From contig JAQWBP010000001.1 in the NCBI GenBank assembly GCA_028706315.1, positions 113,232 to 177,231 of the forward strand: a DNA stretch of 64,000 nt. Direction: 5' to 3'. This DNA comes from Syntrophomonadaceae bacterium (GTDB lineage: Bacteria; Bacillota; Syntrophomonadia; Syntrophomonadales; Syntrophomonadaceae). The translations under genes were made by a program, and so were the position numbers. Of this stretch, positions 29,092-38,210 are shown in pieces (positions within the stretch are counted from its first letter, which is position 1; every line of letters begins with the position of its first letter). A model generated the notes under the pieces. It saw only the letters and a program-made list of their open reading frames with translations. It was not told the DNA's origin and did not search any database.

Positions 29092-29125
29092 ATAGGCTTT
29101 AGGTTAGAATAAAACTTGCATCGGG

Positions 29126-29155
29126 TTGAATAAAAATATGCCATTGTGTTATACT
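29126..29155 (+). promoter_or_regulatory. Promoter of the rimP-nusA-infB operon
   Basis: TTGAAT (29126-29131), an 18-nt spacer and TATACT (29150-29155) preceded by TG, making an extended -10 element. Transcription would begin near 29162. Confidence 0.65.
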
Positions 29156-29184
29156 TCTACTAAGCTTACTAATATCTATGAACC

Positions 29185-29213
29185 AAGAGTGGGTGTCTAC
29201 CCACTCTTTCTAT
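29185..29213 (+). terminator. Terminator/attenuator in the nusA operon leader
   Basis: AAGAGTGGGT (29185-29194) pairs with ACCCACTCTT (29199-29208) around GTCT, followed by a broken T run TTTCTATT. It is only about 25 nt downstream of the predicted start of transcription, so it can act as an attenuator as well as terminate polC transcripts. Confidence 0.8.
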
Positions 29214-29259
29214 TGTAGTCTAGTTATAAGGCTATGTATAAAAAATTGGGGGGTATAGT

Positions 29260-29712
29260 ATGGCAGGCTCGGTAGTGCAGAAGATTATGGAACCTGTTGA
29301 TCTGAAGCTGGGTGAACTGGGTATTGAGTTAGTAGATATTGAGTATCACAGGGAAAATGGAGAGCAAATACTGAGGATTTATGTTGATAAAGAATCAGGT
29401 GTGAATCTCGACTTATGTACCCTGGCCAGCCGCGCTGTTAAAGAATTCATCGATAGCCAGGATATTACATATGATCATTTTGAAGTATCATCACCCGGCT
29501 TAAACCGGGTTTTAAAAAAAGACAAAGATTTAGCCAGGTTTACAGGTTATAAAGTTAAGATTATGGCTTTAAAGGAATTTGCAGGACCTAGAAAAAATAT
29601 TGGCATTTTAGAGGGCTTTAGTGATGATTATATTACTATTAAGATAGAAAATGAATCAAGAGTAATTCCCCGGAATGTAATTTCGGTAATCAGATTACAT
29701 CCGGACTTTTAA
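29260..29712 (+). CDS. rimP: Ribosome maturation factor RimP
   Basis: RimP assists 30S subunit maturation. The 150-residue protein has the typical N-terminal domain (LGIELVDIEYHRENGEQILRIYVDKESGVNLDLC) and the SPGLNRVLKKDKDLARFTG segment before the SH3-like C-terminal domain. It is the first gene of the rimP-nusA-ylxR-ylxQ-infB-rbfA operon, as in Bacillus. ATG start with GGGGGG upstream. Confidence 0.97.
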   Translation: MAGSVVQKIMEPVDLKLGELGIELVDIEYHRENGEQILRIYVDKESGVNLDLCTLASRAVKEFIDSQDITYDHFEVSSPGLNRVLKKDKDLARFTGYKVKIMALKEFAGPRKNIGILEGFSDDYITIKIENESRVIPRNVISVIRLHPDF

Positions 29713-29726
29713 GAGGAGGAAGAACA

Positions 29727-30917
29727 ATGTCTAATGAGTTAATACAGGCATTGATGGACATAGAAAAAGAACGAGGAATTCCAAAGGAAGATTTAATCGA
29801 CGCTATAAAATCAGCACTAAATACGGCATATAAAAAGAACTTTGGCCTTGCTCAAAATGTAATCGTAGAGTTTAATGAAGTTACGGGAGATGTAAAAGTA
29901 CTTTCCCAGAAGACAGTAGTTAATTCAGGTGAAGTAAACGATACACGGCTAGAAATAGCTTATGATGAGGCTATAGAGCTTTATCCGCAATGTACTATTG
30001 ATGAAGTAGTATTTATTGAAGTTACGCCAGCTAATTTCGGACGAATTGCAGCACAGACTGCTAAACAAGTAGTCATACAAAAACTACGAGAAGCCGAAAG
30101 AAGTTTAATATATGAAGAATTTCTGGGACGTGAAGGAGAAATAGTAACAGGTACCGTCCAGAGAATAGAAACTAAAACAGTATTTATTAGTCTGGGTAGA
30201 ACCGAGGGAATCATGATGCCTTCTGACCAAATTGCCGGAGAACACTATGAAATTGGTCAGCGCCTAAAAGCCTATATCTACGAGGTGAAAAATACTTCTA
30301 AAGGGCCTAATATATTTGTTTCGCGTTCGCACCAGTACTTTTTACGGCGCCTTTTTGAATTGGAGGTGCCCGAAATCTTTGACGGTGTAGTTGAAATTAA
30401 GTCAATAGCGCGGGAGGCAGGAGCACGCACTAAGATAGCCGTATATTCACTTGATGATAAAATCGATTCTGTTGGGGCATGTGTGGGGCCACGCGGATTT
30501 AGAGTACAGAATATAGTTGCCGAACTTAATGGGGAAAAAATTGATATCATAAAATATGATAAAGATCCCAGAAGCTATATAGCCAATGCCTTAAGTCCAG
30601 CGAAAGTAATTGCTGTTTATATTAATGATGAAGCTAAGATTGCTAGGGTTATTGTACCTGACTATCAATTATCCCTGGCTATAGGTAAAGAAGGCCAGAA
30701 TGCCAGACTAGCAGCCAAGCTAACTAGTTGGAAAGTAGATATTAAGAGTGAGAGCCAGTTTCAGGAAGAATTGGAGCCTTTATCTGAAGACGATGCAGAT
30801 GAATATGAATCAGATCAGGCAGCTAATATTGATCCTGATAATGATAATGTGGAAGAAACTGAATCCCCAGATGGAGTTATAGATGACTATGATATGGAAG
30901 AAAAGTCTGAACAATAG
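29727..30917 (+). CDS. nusA: Transcription termination/antitermination protein NusA
   Basis: NusA binds RNA polymerase and modulates pausing, termination and antitermination. Domains: N-terminal RNA-polymerase-binding domain (1-125), S1 (about 130-200, GEIVTGTVQRIETKTVFISLG), KH1 and KH2 (about 205-345, with VGPRGFRVQNIV and GKEGQNARLAAKLTSWKVDI). The last 45 residues are strongly acidic and look disordered; the two acidic repeats of the E. coli protein are absent, as in other Firmicutes. 396 residues. Confidence 0.97.
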   Translation: MSNELIQALMDIEKERGIPKEDLIDAIKSALNTAYKKNFGLAQNVIVEFNEVTGDVKVLSQKTVVNSGEVNDTRLEIAYDEAIELYPQCTIDEVVFIEVTPANFGRIAAQTAKQVVIQKLREAERSLIYEEFLGREGEIVTGTVQRIETKTVFISLGRTEGIMMPSDQIAGEHYEIGQRLKAYIYEVKNTSKGPNIFVSRSHQYFLRRLFELEVPEIFDGVVEIKSIAREAGARTKIAVYSLDDKIDSVGACVGPRGFRVQNIVAELNGEKIDIIKYDKDPRSYIANALSPAKVIAVYINDEAKIARVIVPDYQLSLAIGKEGQNARLAAKLTSWKVDIKSESQFQEELEPLSEDDADEYESDQAANIDPDNDNVEETESPDGVIDDYDMEEKSEQ

Positions 30918-30931
30918 GGGAGTGGAAATTA

Positions 30932-31213
30932 ATGGCTAAGACCCGAAAAATACCGCAGCGAATGTGTGTAGGCTGCAGGGAGATGACTAGGAAAAAGGAA
31001 CTTATTAGGGTGCTCAGAACTCCCGAAGGCGACATCGAAATTGATACTACTGGTAAGAAAGCTGGTAGAGGGGCATATTTATGCCCTCAATTAGAGTGTT
31101 TCACAAAAGCGGTAAAAGGGAAAAGCCTACAAAAAGCCCTCAATCAAGAGGTTCCCAGGGAAGTAATTGATATACTGAGAAAGCAGATTGAGGCTATAGC
31201 TCATAGCCAATAA
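30932..31213 (+). CDS. ylxR: YlxR family RNA-binding protein
   Basis: A 93-residue YlxR (DUF448) protein with the RMCVGCREMTRKKELIRVLR and GKKAGRGAYLCP signatures. In B. subtilis YlxR (RnpM) binds RNase P RNA and modulates its activity. It lies between nusA and ylxQ as in other Firmicutes, with GGGGAG before the ATG. Confidence 0.94.
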   Translation: MAKTRKIPQRMCVGCREMTRKKELIRVLRTPEGDIEIDTTGKKAGRGAYLCPQLECFTKAVKGKSLQKALNQEVPREVIDILRKQIEAIAHSQ

Positions 31214-31226
31214 GGTGTGTGATAGA

Positions 31227-31571
31227 TTGAGAAGATTTTACAGCATGATAGGATTTGCTCAAAAAGCGGGCAAGGTTTCTTCGGGGACCATGGCGGTCCA
31301 AAATAGTCTAGTAGCTAATCGGGCGTATTTATTGATAATGAGCAATGATATTGCGGAGAAAACTAGAGAAACATTACTGCAGAATTGCCAGAAGAAAAAC
31401 ATTCCCTGGTTAATCGCGGGTGATAAATATGAACTGGGTACCTGTGTGGGTAAAGCCTATCGGGTAGCGGTTACTATAAATGATAAAAGTATGGCACAGA
31501 CGATTATAGGTTCTGTAAGTACAGATGGAGAAGAGACAAATAGCATGGGGGTGGTTGGATGGCAAAAATAA
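31227..31571 (+). CDS. ylxQ: YlxQ/L7Ae-like ribosomal protein
   Basis: An L7Ae/L30e-fold RNA-binding protein, recognised by [18 protein letters not shown] and [18 protein letters not shown]. It probably binds kink-turn RNA. The best start is TTG 31227, about 8 nt after AAGGTGTG; an in-frame GTG at 31215 has no ribosome binding site. It overlaps infB by 13 nt, and its end carries the GGGGGTGG site for infB. Confidence 0.88.
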   Translation: MRRFYSMIGFAQKAGKVSSGTMAVQNSLVANRAYLLIMSNDIAEKTRETLLQNCQKKNIPWLIAGDKYELGTCVGKAYRVAVTINDKSMAQTIIGSVSTDGEETNSMGVVGWQK

Positions 31572-34054
31572 GAGTTCATGAACTTGCCAAAAGTTTAGGT
31601 ATACCCAGCCGGGAAATGGTAGAAAAACTACAGGGATTAGGGATGGATGTTAAGAACCATATGAGTACTGTAGATGATTCACAAATAAGCTGGGTAAAGA
31701 GAAGACTAGGTGGTGCAGAAAATAGTAAGGGCAGTCAAGATGTCGCGCATAGTCACAAGGGAGATATTAAATCCAGGCCAATCGTCAAGGGAAGTCAACC
31801 ACAGGCGACCCCCGGAACAAGCCAGGTAAATAAGGAAAAAAGCAATAATACAGCGCACCAACAAACTTCTCCTTCCAGAGGTCCTTACAAAAATTCGCCC
31901 GATAAAGGCAATAATAGTAGACCATTCCGGAAGCCGGACATGCACGAACGAGTTGTTGACAGTAGTGCTGGCAGGCAGGACAAAAATAGAATTCATAAAG
32001 AAGATGGGAATATCCAGAAAAAAGATACCAGGCCGCGTCAACCGAGCAAACCACAGTTGAATAATAGCAACAATAAAATAAATAAAAATCCGCAACCTAT
32101 ACAAAAGGATATTAATACTGACATAAAAAAGGATAAAAAACCTGATAATAATACTACGCAAAAACGTTTAAAAACATCTAAACCAGGTACTGGACAAAGA
32201 AATTTTGGGAAAAGGCAGAATACGCAGGTGTTACCGAAAAAAGATTATAGTCGACCACAGAAGAAAACCAAACATAAACGTAAAAAGGAACCAGTAGAAT
32301 TGCAAACCCCTGAAGTAATAAGTATTGAAGAAAACATAATGGTCAGGGAATTGGCTGAAAAGCTTAACAAAAGTTCGGCTGAAATAGTTAAAAAATTAAT
32401 GGAATTAGGTACAATGGCATCCATAAACCAGGTAATTGATTTCGATACAGCCGAGATTGTCGCCAGTATGTATGAAGTACGAGTAGAACAGGAAATTTCC
32501 GAAGAGAAAAAAATTCTGGAAGAGATAATTGATGATGAGGAAAGTCTTAAGGTTCGTCCTCCAGTAGTTACAGTTATGGGGCATGTTGACCATGGTAAGA
32601 CTTCTTTACTTGATCAAATTCGTAAATCCGAGGTAGCTGCAGGAGAAGCAGGAGGTATCACACAGCATATAGGTGCTTACCAGGTTAAAGTTAATAATAA
32701 AAAAGTAACCTTCATTGATACCCCCGGGCATGAAGCCTTTACAGCTATGCGCGCACGGGGAGCTAATCTTACCGATATCGTAGTGCTGGTAGTAGCTGCA
32801 GATGATGGAGTTATGCCGCAGACAATTGAAGCTATTAATCATATTAAAGCTGCAGAGGTACCATTTATTGTAGCTGTCAACAAAATCGACAAACCTGATG
32901 CCAATCCGGATAGGGTAATGCAACAGCTGACTGAGTATGGTATTGTATCTGAAGAATGGGGAGGAGATACAATCTTTGCCCCTATTTCTGCTAAATCAGG
33001 TAAAGGTATTGATAATTTATTAGAAATGATACTTCTGCTGGCGGAAATACATGAAATAAAGGCTAATGCTAATCGGTCGGCGGAAGGAATAGTTATAGAA
33101 GGCGAACTTGATAAAGGTAAAGGTGCTGTTGCTACAGTACTAGTATTAAAAGGGACCCTAAGAATAGGGGACTGTGTAATTTGTGGCAGCAACATATGCA
33201 AAGTTCGTGCTATGACTGATTACCGTGGTTCCCGGGTTGAAGAGGCCTACCCATCAATGCCAGTTGAGATAACTGGTTGGTCAGATGTACCTGAAGCAGG
33301 CCTAAAAGTACAAGTCTGTGATGAAAAAGTTGCTAAGGAAATAGTAAGTTTACGGCTTGGTGAGAAGAAAATTGAGGAACAAAAACAGAGCAGCCGGGTG
33401 TCACTTGATGATTTCTTCAAGCAAATCCAGGATGCAGAGATTAAGGAACTAAAACTTATTATTAAAGGTGACGTTCAGGGTTCAATTGAAGCCCTGGTTC
33501 AGTCGCTGCTGCGCCTTAGCACCGATGAAGTAAAAGTAAATGTTATTCATTCGGCGGTAGGTGCGATATCAGAAACAGATGTAATGCTGGCTTCTGCTTC
33601 AAATGCGATTATCATAGGATTTAATGTAAGACCTGATAGTAATGCAAGAAAATACGCAGAAGATGAAAAGATTGATGTTCGCCTTTACCGGGTAATCTAT
33701 GAAACTATAGAAGATGTAAAAAAAGCGATGGTAGGTCTATTAGAACCAGAATATAAGGAGAAATATCTAGGCCGTGCAGAAGTACGGGCGATTTTCAAAG
33801 TTCCCAGTATAGGTGCTATAGGCGGCTCTTATGTTATTGATGGTAAAATACAGAGAAATGCTAATGTTCGAGTATTACGTGATGGAGTAATTATTTACGA
33901 AGGAAAGCTTGCTTCACTGAAACGTTTTAAAGATGATGCCAAAGAAGTTATAGAAAATTACGAGTGCGGCATTGGAATTAAAGATTTCAATGATATTAAA
34001 GAGAAAGATATAATCGAAGCCTATATTATGGAGGAAGTACCCAGAGAACTTTAA
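31559..34054 (+). CDS. infB: Translation initiation factor IF-2
   Basis: IF-2 is the GTPase that brings initiator tRNA to the 30S subunit. It is 831 residues: an IF2-N domain (1-50), a long Lys/Asn/Gln-rich linker (about 55-245) with no fold visible, a second IF2-N ([21 protein letters not shown]), then the G domain with GHVDHGKT (341-348), DTPGHEAF and NKID, followed by the C-terminal domains. Its ATG overlaps ylxQ. The asparagine- and lysine-rich linker is the main difference from the E. coli protein. Confidence 0.97.
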   Translation: MAKIRVHELAKSLGIPSREMVEKLQGLGMDVKNHMSTVDDSQISWVKRRLGGAENSKGSQDVAHSHKGDIKSRPIVKGSQPQATPGTSQVNKEKSNNTAHQQTSPSRGPYKNSPDKGNNSRPFRKPDMHERVVDSSAGRQDKNRIHKEDGNIQKKDTRPRQPSKPQLNNSNNKINKNPQPIQKDINTDIKKDKKPDNNTTQKRLKTSKPGTGQRNFGKRQNTQVLPKKDYSRPQKKTKHKRKKEPVELQTPEVISIEENIMVRELAEKLNKSSAEIVKKLMELGTMASINQVIDFDTAEIVASMYEVRVEQEISEEKKILEEIIDDEESLKVRPPVVTVMGHVDHGKTSLLDQIRKSEVAAGEAGGITQHIGAYQVKVNNKKVTFIDTPGHEAFTAMRARGANLTDIVVLVVAADDGVMPQTIEAINHIKAAEVPFIVAVNKIDKPDANPDRVMQQLTEYGIVSEEWGGDTIFAPISAKSGKGIDNLLEMILLLAEIHEIKANANRSAEGIVIEGELDKGKGAVATVLVLKGTLRIGDCVICGSNICKVRAMTDYRGSRVEEAYPSMPVEITGWSDVPEAGLKVQVCDEKVAKEIVSLRLGEKKIEEQKQSSRVSLDDFFKQIQDAEIKELKLIIKGDVQGSIEALVQSLLRLSTDEVKVNVIHSAVGAISETDVMLASASNAIIIGFNVRPDSNARKYAEDEKIDVRLYRVIYETIEDVKKAMVGLLEPEYKEKYLGRAEVRAIFKVPSIGAIGGSYVIDGKIQRNANVRVLRDGVIIYEGKLASLKRFKDDAKEVIENYECGIGIKDFNDIKEKDIIEAYIMEEVPREL

Positions 34055-34172
34055 AATTCTTCCCTTTGCTTGGGATTCTGGGTAGGAACGGCAAAGTGAA
34101 CGGCAATAAGTTATAGGTTAGGTTCGATTCCCGGACTAATTTGCCTCCAATTATTAGATGAGGGTGATTACT

Positions 34173-34541
34173 ATGAGTAAACGCAGGCAAGAAAGAATGG
34201 CGGTTGAGATTCAACGTGTTTTATCGCAAATTCTTCAGGAAGACATAAAAGATCCCCGTATAGATTTTACAACTGTCTCCATCACTAGAGTTGACATTGC
34301 CAGCGATTTAAGTCACGCACGGGTTAACATAAGCATACTTGGTGACGAGACTAAACAGGAAGAAACTATGCAGGTACTGCAAAAAGCCAAAGGGTATTTA
34401 AGGAGTGAACTAGCTCGAGGGATCCAGGTTAAACATGCTCCTGAGCTTGAATTTCGCCTAGATAAATCAATCGAACATGGAATACGTATATCATCAATTC
34501 TAGAAAGTTTAAAAGAGGAAGAAAAGAACAGTAATGAATAG
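34173..34541 (+). CDS. rbfA: Ribosome-binding factor A
   Basis: RbfA is a KH-fold protein needed for 16S rRNA 5' end maturation. The sequence SKRRQERMAVEIQRVLSQILQEDIKDPRI and the C-terminal RLDKSIEHGIRISSIL are typical. I choose ATG 34173, about 6 nt after GAGGGTG; the upstream ATG at 34158 is too far from any ribosome binding site. It overlaps nrnA by 8 nt. Length 122 residues. Confidence 0.95.
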   Translation: MSKRRQERMAVEIQRVLSQILQEDIKDPRIDFTTVSITRVDIASDLSHARVNISILGDETKQEETMQVLQKAKGYLRSELARGIQVKHAPELEFRLDKSIEHGIRISSILESLKEEEKNSNE

Positions 34542-35499
34542 CATTGCAGAGATTGCCGATCAACTAACCAAAAGGGGTAAATTTACACTAACAGGTCATG
34601 CTATTCCCGATGGGGATTGCATAGGTTCATTACTGGCCTTATATATGTTCTTAAAACAACTGCAAAAAGATGTTCAGGTAGTTTTACAGGATCCGTTACC
34701 ACCTCAGTATCAGTATTTAAATTGTGCTGACCAGGTAAAACTACCTGAACAATTATCAGGTAGTTTAGGGACGGTTATTTTTCTCGATTGTTCGGATGAG
34801 CAGCGGGTTGGAGAACATTTAGTTGATAAACTAGTAGAAAATCAGGGTACTATAAACATAGATCATCATGCAACTAATGAGTTTTTTGGTGATTATAATT
34901 ATGTTAACCCTGTAGCTGCTGCCACAGCAGAAATAATATACAATATTCTCCAGGAACTAAACGCTAATATTACCCCGGAAATGGCTGATGCTCTTTATGC
35001 CGGTATAATAATGGATACGGGAAAGTTTTTAAATACGAATACAACTGCTGAGACTATGAAGATTGCCGGTGGATTATTAGATAAAGGTGCCGATGTTGAT
35101 AAAGCGAGAATTCAACTCTTCGAGTCAAAATTATGGGGAGAAATGCTAGTATTAAGACAGGGCTTGCAGAACTTGGAAATTAGTGATGACGGAAAATATG
35201 CATGGATAAAATTGACTTATCAGGAAGTGAAGGACATTGGGGGCTTGGATCTACATCCTGAGGGAATAATTAACTATACCAGGATGATCAAAGGTGTAGA
35301 AGTAGGTGTACTTTTCCGGGAGACAAGTCCTGGAGTAGTAAAAATAGGATTTAGATCCCGGGGCAAAGTTGATGTAGCTGCTTTGGCGAAGGGATTTGGA
35401 GGTGGCGGGCATAAACTGGCCGCAGGTGCTTCCAGGCAAGGGAACCTCGAAGAGGTATGTAACATGGTAATAGATGTAGTCAAGGATGTGATTAGGTAA
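34534..35499 (+). CDS. nrnA: DHH/DHHA1 phosphoesterase NrnA (oligoribonuclease/pAp phosphatase)
   Basis: NrnA degrades nanoRNAs and pAp, and in some bacteria c-di-AMP-derived pApA. The DHH motifs are visible: GHAIPDGDCIGS, VIFLDCSDEQRVG, INIDHHATN and MDTGKFLNTNT, followed by the DHHA1 domain ending in FGGGGHKLAAGAS. The 321-residue length fits. It sits between rbfA and truB, its usual place in Firmicutes. If active on pApA, it would link to the c-di-AMP riboswitch at 47.6 kb. Confidence 0.92.
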   Translation: MNSIAEIADQLTKRGKFTLTGHAIPDGDCIGSLLALYMFLKQLQKDVQVVLQDPLPPQYQYLNCADQVKLPEQLSGSLGTVIFLDCSDEQRVGEHLVDKLVENQGTINIDHHATNEFFGDYNYVNPVAAATAEIIYNILQELNANITPEMADALYAGIIMDTGKFLNTNTTAETMKIAGGLLDKGADVDKARIQLFESKLWGEMLVLRQGLQNLEISDDGKYAWIKLTYQEVKDIGGLDLHPEGIINYTRMIKGVEVGVLFRETSPGVVKIGFRSRGKVDVAALAKGFGGGGHKLAAGASRQGNLEEVCNMVIDVVKDVIR

Positions 35500-36396
35500 T
35501 TGGAAGGTTTCTTAAACATCAATAAACCGCAGGGATTAACATCCTTTGACGTTATTAGACGAGTAACTAGATTGTTTCCGCGCAAAACTAAAATTGGGCA
35601 TCTAGGTACGCTTGATCCTATGGCATCTGGAGTATTACCTGTCGCAGTCGGTTCTGCAACAAAAGTAATTCCCTTTATCGATAATGAAAGTAAAGAATAC
35701 ATAGCTGACATAACGTTTGGTGGTGTATCCGATACACAGGATGCATGGGGCAACATAACTTATACTGGTCGTAGTAAAGACTTCGATACAGATAAACTGC
35801 AGGAAATACTAAACTCATTCAGGGGAGTTATCAGTCAGGTTCCCCCTATGTATTCCGCAGTCCACCATCAGGGAAAAAGGTTATATGACTTGGCGCGCCA
35901 GGGTATAACAGTTGAAAGAGCGTCCAGAGAAATAGAAATTAAAGATATTGATGTAATAGATATTAATTTATCTGGTGACTTGCCTTGTATAAAGATGAAG
36001 ATAATTTGTTCTAAAGGGACATATATTCGTACTTTATGTCATGATATTGGACAAACATTAGGGATGGGAGCCTTTTTATCCGGTTTAGTTAGGATTCGTT
36101 CGGGGATGTTTGATATAGAGAACTCTTATACTATTGAACACTTATTAAGTTTAAATAATATTGCTATTGGGCAAGTTTTACTTCCCATAGACTATCCTAT
36201 TATGAACATGCCCGTTATTAACCTGAATGCTGGAGAAAAAAGTATCTTAAATGGCAATAAGATTACCATTGATAAAAAATACAACCCGGGCGAAAATATT
36301 AGGGCTTATGCTTCTAACGGACAGTTAATTGCTATTGCGCAGGCGGTACAGGAGAATAACCAAATTGAGCTAAGACCAGTGAGGGTTTTTAAATAA
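35500..36396 (+). CDS. truB: tRNA pseudouridine-55 synthase TruB
   Basis: TruB makes pseudouridine 55 in the TpsiC loop of tRNA. Motifs: FLNINKPQGLTSFDVIRRV at the N-terminus, GHLGTLDPMASGVLPV with the catalytic aspartate, and CSKGTYIRTLCHDIG. The TTG start directly follows the nrnA stop codon. 298 residues, with the PUA domain at the C-terminus. Confidence 0.96.
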   Translation: MEGFLNINKPQGLTSFDVIRRVTRLFPRKTKIGHLGTLDPMASGVLPVAVGSATKVIPFIDNESKEYIADITFGGVSDTQDAWGNITYTGRSKDFDTDKLQEILNSFRGVISQVPPMYSAVHHQGKRLYDLARQGITVERASREIEIKDIDVIDINLSGDLPCIKMKIICSKGTYIRTLCHDIGQTLGMGAFLSGLVRIRSGMFDIENSYTIEHLLSLNNIAIGQVLLPIDYPIMNMPVINLNAGEKSILNGNKITIDKKYNPGENIRAYASNGQLIAIAQAVQENNQIELRPVRVFK

Positions 36397-36471
36397 TCAA
36401 AACCGCTATACTATATTTGCATAAATCATCAGGTGAAAAAATCATAAAATAGTATAAGAGGAGTTCCACAA

Positions 36472-37407
36472 ATGGAAATAGTAAAAGAGATTAATAATTT
36501 TAAACCGAGTAATCGACCTTTGTATCTAGCCCTGGGAAATTTCGATGGAGTACATAAGGGGCATAAAAAAATAATCACTGAACTGGTGGAAAAGGCGAAA
36601 AAAAATGGTGCTATTGCTGCAGCATTAATTTTTGATCCGCACCCGGCAAAAGTACTTAATCCTGATAAGGCCCCTAAATTGCTTGTTAATTCGGAACGTA
36701 AAGCGGAACTCCTGAAGGAATTAGGCCTTGACATATTAATTTATCATACTTTCAATAAAGATATATCCAAGTGTTCACCGGAAGACTTTGTCAAAAAAAT
36801 ACTATTAGATAATCTAAAAGTAAAAGAAGTTTTTGTTGGATTTAACTATTCTTTTGGCTACAAGGGTGCCGGTAATCCGGCCTTATTAGAAGAGCTTGGG
36901 GATAAATTTAATTATAAGGTAAATATTATACCTCCTGTGAAAGTAAATGGAGAAATAGCATCTAGTAGTTTAGTAAGACAAGCCCTGGATGCAGGCGAAG
37001 TAGAGAAAGCTTTTAGCATGCTAGGTTACTACCCTATGCTGGAAGGTATTGTTATCGAAGGTGAGCATAGAGGTGCCACTATAGGTTTTCCCACTGCTAA
37101 TCTCGGAGTAAACCCGGACTTTAATATACCTGCTAAGGGAGTATATGCTGCTAAGGCACAACTGGAGGATGAGTTTTTTAATTGTGTCGTAAACATTGGA
37201 ACTAAACCTACCTTTCATAAAGATTATCCGATATCAATCGAATCACATTTCTTAAATTTTACCCGGGATATTTATAGTAAATCTGTAAAACTCTACTTTA
37301 TTCAGAAATTAAGAAATCAAAAAAGATTTGAAAGCATAGAAGAACTGACTGACCAGATAAAGCTCGATTGTGTTATGGCAGAGAAGATTATTTCTACCAT
37401 GGTTTAG
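36472..37407 (+). CDS. ribF: Bifunctional riboflavin kinase/FAD synthetase
   Basis: RibF makes FMN and then FAD. The N-terminal FAD synthetase domain has LGNFDGVHKGHKKII and VFVGFNYSFGYKGAG; the C-terminal riboflavin kinase domain has GATIGFPTANLGV and the IESHFLNF segment. 311 residues. ATG start with a GAGGAG upstream. It follows truB, as in Bacillus. Confidence 0.96.
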   Translation: MEIVKEINNFKPSNRPLYLALGNFDGVHKGHKKIITELVEKAKKNGAIAAALIFDPHPAKVLNPDKAPKLLVNSERKAELLKELGLDILIYHTFNKDISKCSPEDFVKKILLDNLKVKEVFVGFNYSFGYKGAGNPALLEELGDKFNYKVNIIPPVKVNGEIASSSLVRQALDAGEVEKAFSMLGYYPMLEGIVIEGEHRGATIGFPTANLGVNPDFNIPAKGVYAAKAQLEDEFFNCVVNIGTKPTFHKDYPISIESHFLNFTRDIYSKSVKLYFIQKLRNQKRFESIEELTDQIKLDCVMAEKIISTMV

Positions 37408-37421
37408 TTGTAGTGCGCAAG

Positions 37422-37450
37422 TTTACATTTTAATAGGCCTGTGCTACAAT
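37422..37450 (+). promoter_or_regulatory. Strong sigma-A promoter candidate upstream of the 77-residue ORF and rpsO
   Basis: TTTACA (37422-37427), 17-nt spacer, TACAAT (37445-37450) with TGC just upstream giving an extended -10. It is the best candidate promoter for the small ORF at 37.55 kb and perhaps also for rpsO-pnp. Confidence 0.65.
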
Positions 37451-37551
37451 TTACCTTGGTTAGTATTTAAGTATGTATAAAATAAATCTAACCATGGGGA
37501 AAATATTAAGAGCAGGTTTAGTTTCTCTATGCTATAGCAAAGAGGACATGG

Positions 37552-37785
37552 GTGAGGGGTTTGAATGTACTTATTACTGAACATACCAAAAAACGTCTGA
37601 GGGATCTCAGACAGACAGGTATAGAAGTTGAGGATTTAACAGAATGTGCAGCAAAAATTCCCGGAAATGTACCTGTAGCTACTCGTTTTCGGGGTTTTGA
37701 AGCTAAGAGCGGCAAGGTTTTTGACCTGGTTGTTAAAGATACAGAAAAAGGCAGACTGATTATTACAGTCGTTGGTAAACAATAA
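37552..37785 (+). CDS. Small DUF4258/BrnT-like protein, function unknown
   Basis: A 77-residue protein beginning VLITEHTKKRLRDLRQTGIEVEDL and ending FDLVVKDTEKGRLIITVVGK. The pattern of an initial HxKxR helix and a final beta strand ending VTVxG resembles DUF4258 or BrnT-type small folds, which include toxins, but the resemblance is weak. No antitoxin gene is next to it. The start is GTG 37552 with AGAGGA upstream, although TTG 37561 is possible. Codon use is like the neighbours. Confidence 0.55.
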   Translation: MRGLNVLITEHTKKRLRDLRQTGIEVEDLTECAAKIPGNVPVATRFRGFEAKSGKVFDLVVKDTEKGRLIITVVGKQ

Positions 37786-37802
37786 TATGTTTATCATTAG
37801 AA

Positions 37803-37850
37803 CCACTGGCTAGGTTTAACGATTTCACCAACGTTAATCTTGGTTAGTGG
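37803..37850 (+). ncRNA. Hairpin in the rpsO leader, candidate S15 autoregulatory element
   Basis: CCACTGGCTAGG (37803-37814) pairs with CTTGGTTAGTGG (37839-37850) in 12 continuous pairs, five of them G-U, and inside it TTAACG pairs with CGTTAA. It lies just before the rpsO ribosome binding site (GAGGAGGTGAGG). S15 often represses itself by binding its own leader, and the G-U-rich stem is typical of that binding. Not confirmed against a known motif. Confidence 0.5.
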
Positions 37851-37877
37851 CGATTACCAGGCAGAGGAGGTGAGGTT

Positions 37878-38147
37878 TTGTCATTAACACCGGAAAGAAA
37901 AGATGAGATAATTAAAGGCTACCAGATACATGAAAATGATACTGGTTCCCCAGAAGTCCAGATTGCGATTCTTACTGAAAGAATTAATTATCTTAATGAG
38001 CATCTCAAGGCTAATAGAAAAGATCACCATTCCCGCAGAGGGCTATTAAAAATGGTTGGTCAGCGTCGCTCATTATTAGAATACCTTAAGAAGAAAAATT
38101 TTGAGCGCTACCGTAATATAGTAACACGTCTTGGACTGCGCAGGTAA
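37878..38147 (+). CDS. rpsO: 30S ribosomal protein S15
   Basis: The 89-residue S15 sequence is unmistakable ([61 protein letters not shown]). S15 binds 16S rRNA helix 22 and is an early assembly protein. TTG start with a GAGGAGGTGAGG site. It is followed by pnp, as in most bacteria. Confidence 0.98.
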   Translation: MSLTPERKDEIIKGYQIHENDTGSPEVQIAILTERINYLNEHLKANRKDHHSRRGLLKMVGQRRSLLEYLKKKNFERYRNIVTRLGLRR

Positions 38148-38169
38148 AGAGCGGAATTGCCGCTCTTTA
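38145..38169 (+). terminator. Stem-loop between rpsO and pnp
   Basis: TAAAGAGCGG (38145-38154) pairs with CCGCTCTTTA (38160-38169) around AATTG; 10 bp, starting inside the rpsO stop codon. There is no clean T run, so it could be a partial terminator or an RNase III processing site, as described for the rpsO-pnp spacer of E. coli. Confidence 0.65.
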
Positions 38170-38210
38170 ACTTTATAAAAATGTAGAGCAGAAAGGAGGA
38201 ACTAAACATA

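Noticed and set aside
34115..34140. GGTTCGATTCC stretch that looks like a tRNA T-arm just before rbfA
   Set aside because: The flanking T-stem does not pair well, no acceptor stem or anticodon arm is found at the right distance, and there is no CCA end. It is a chance match.
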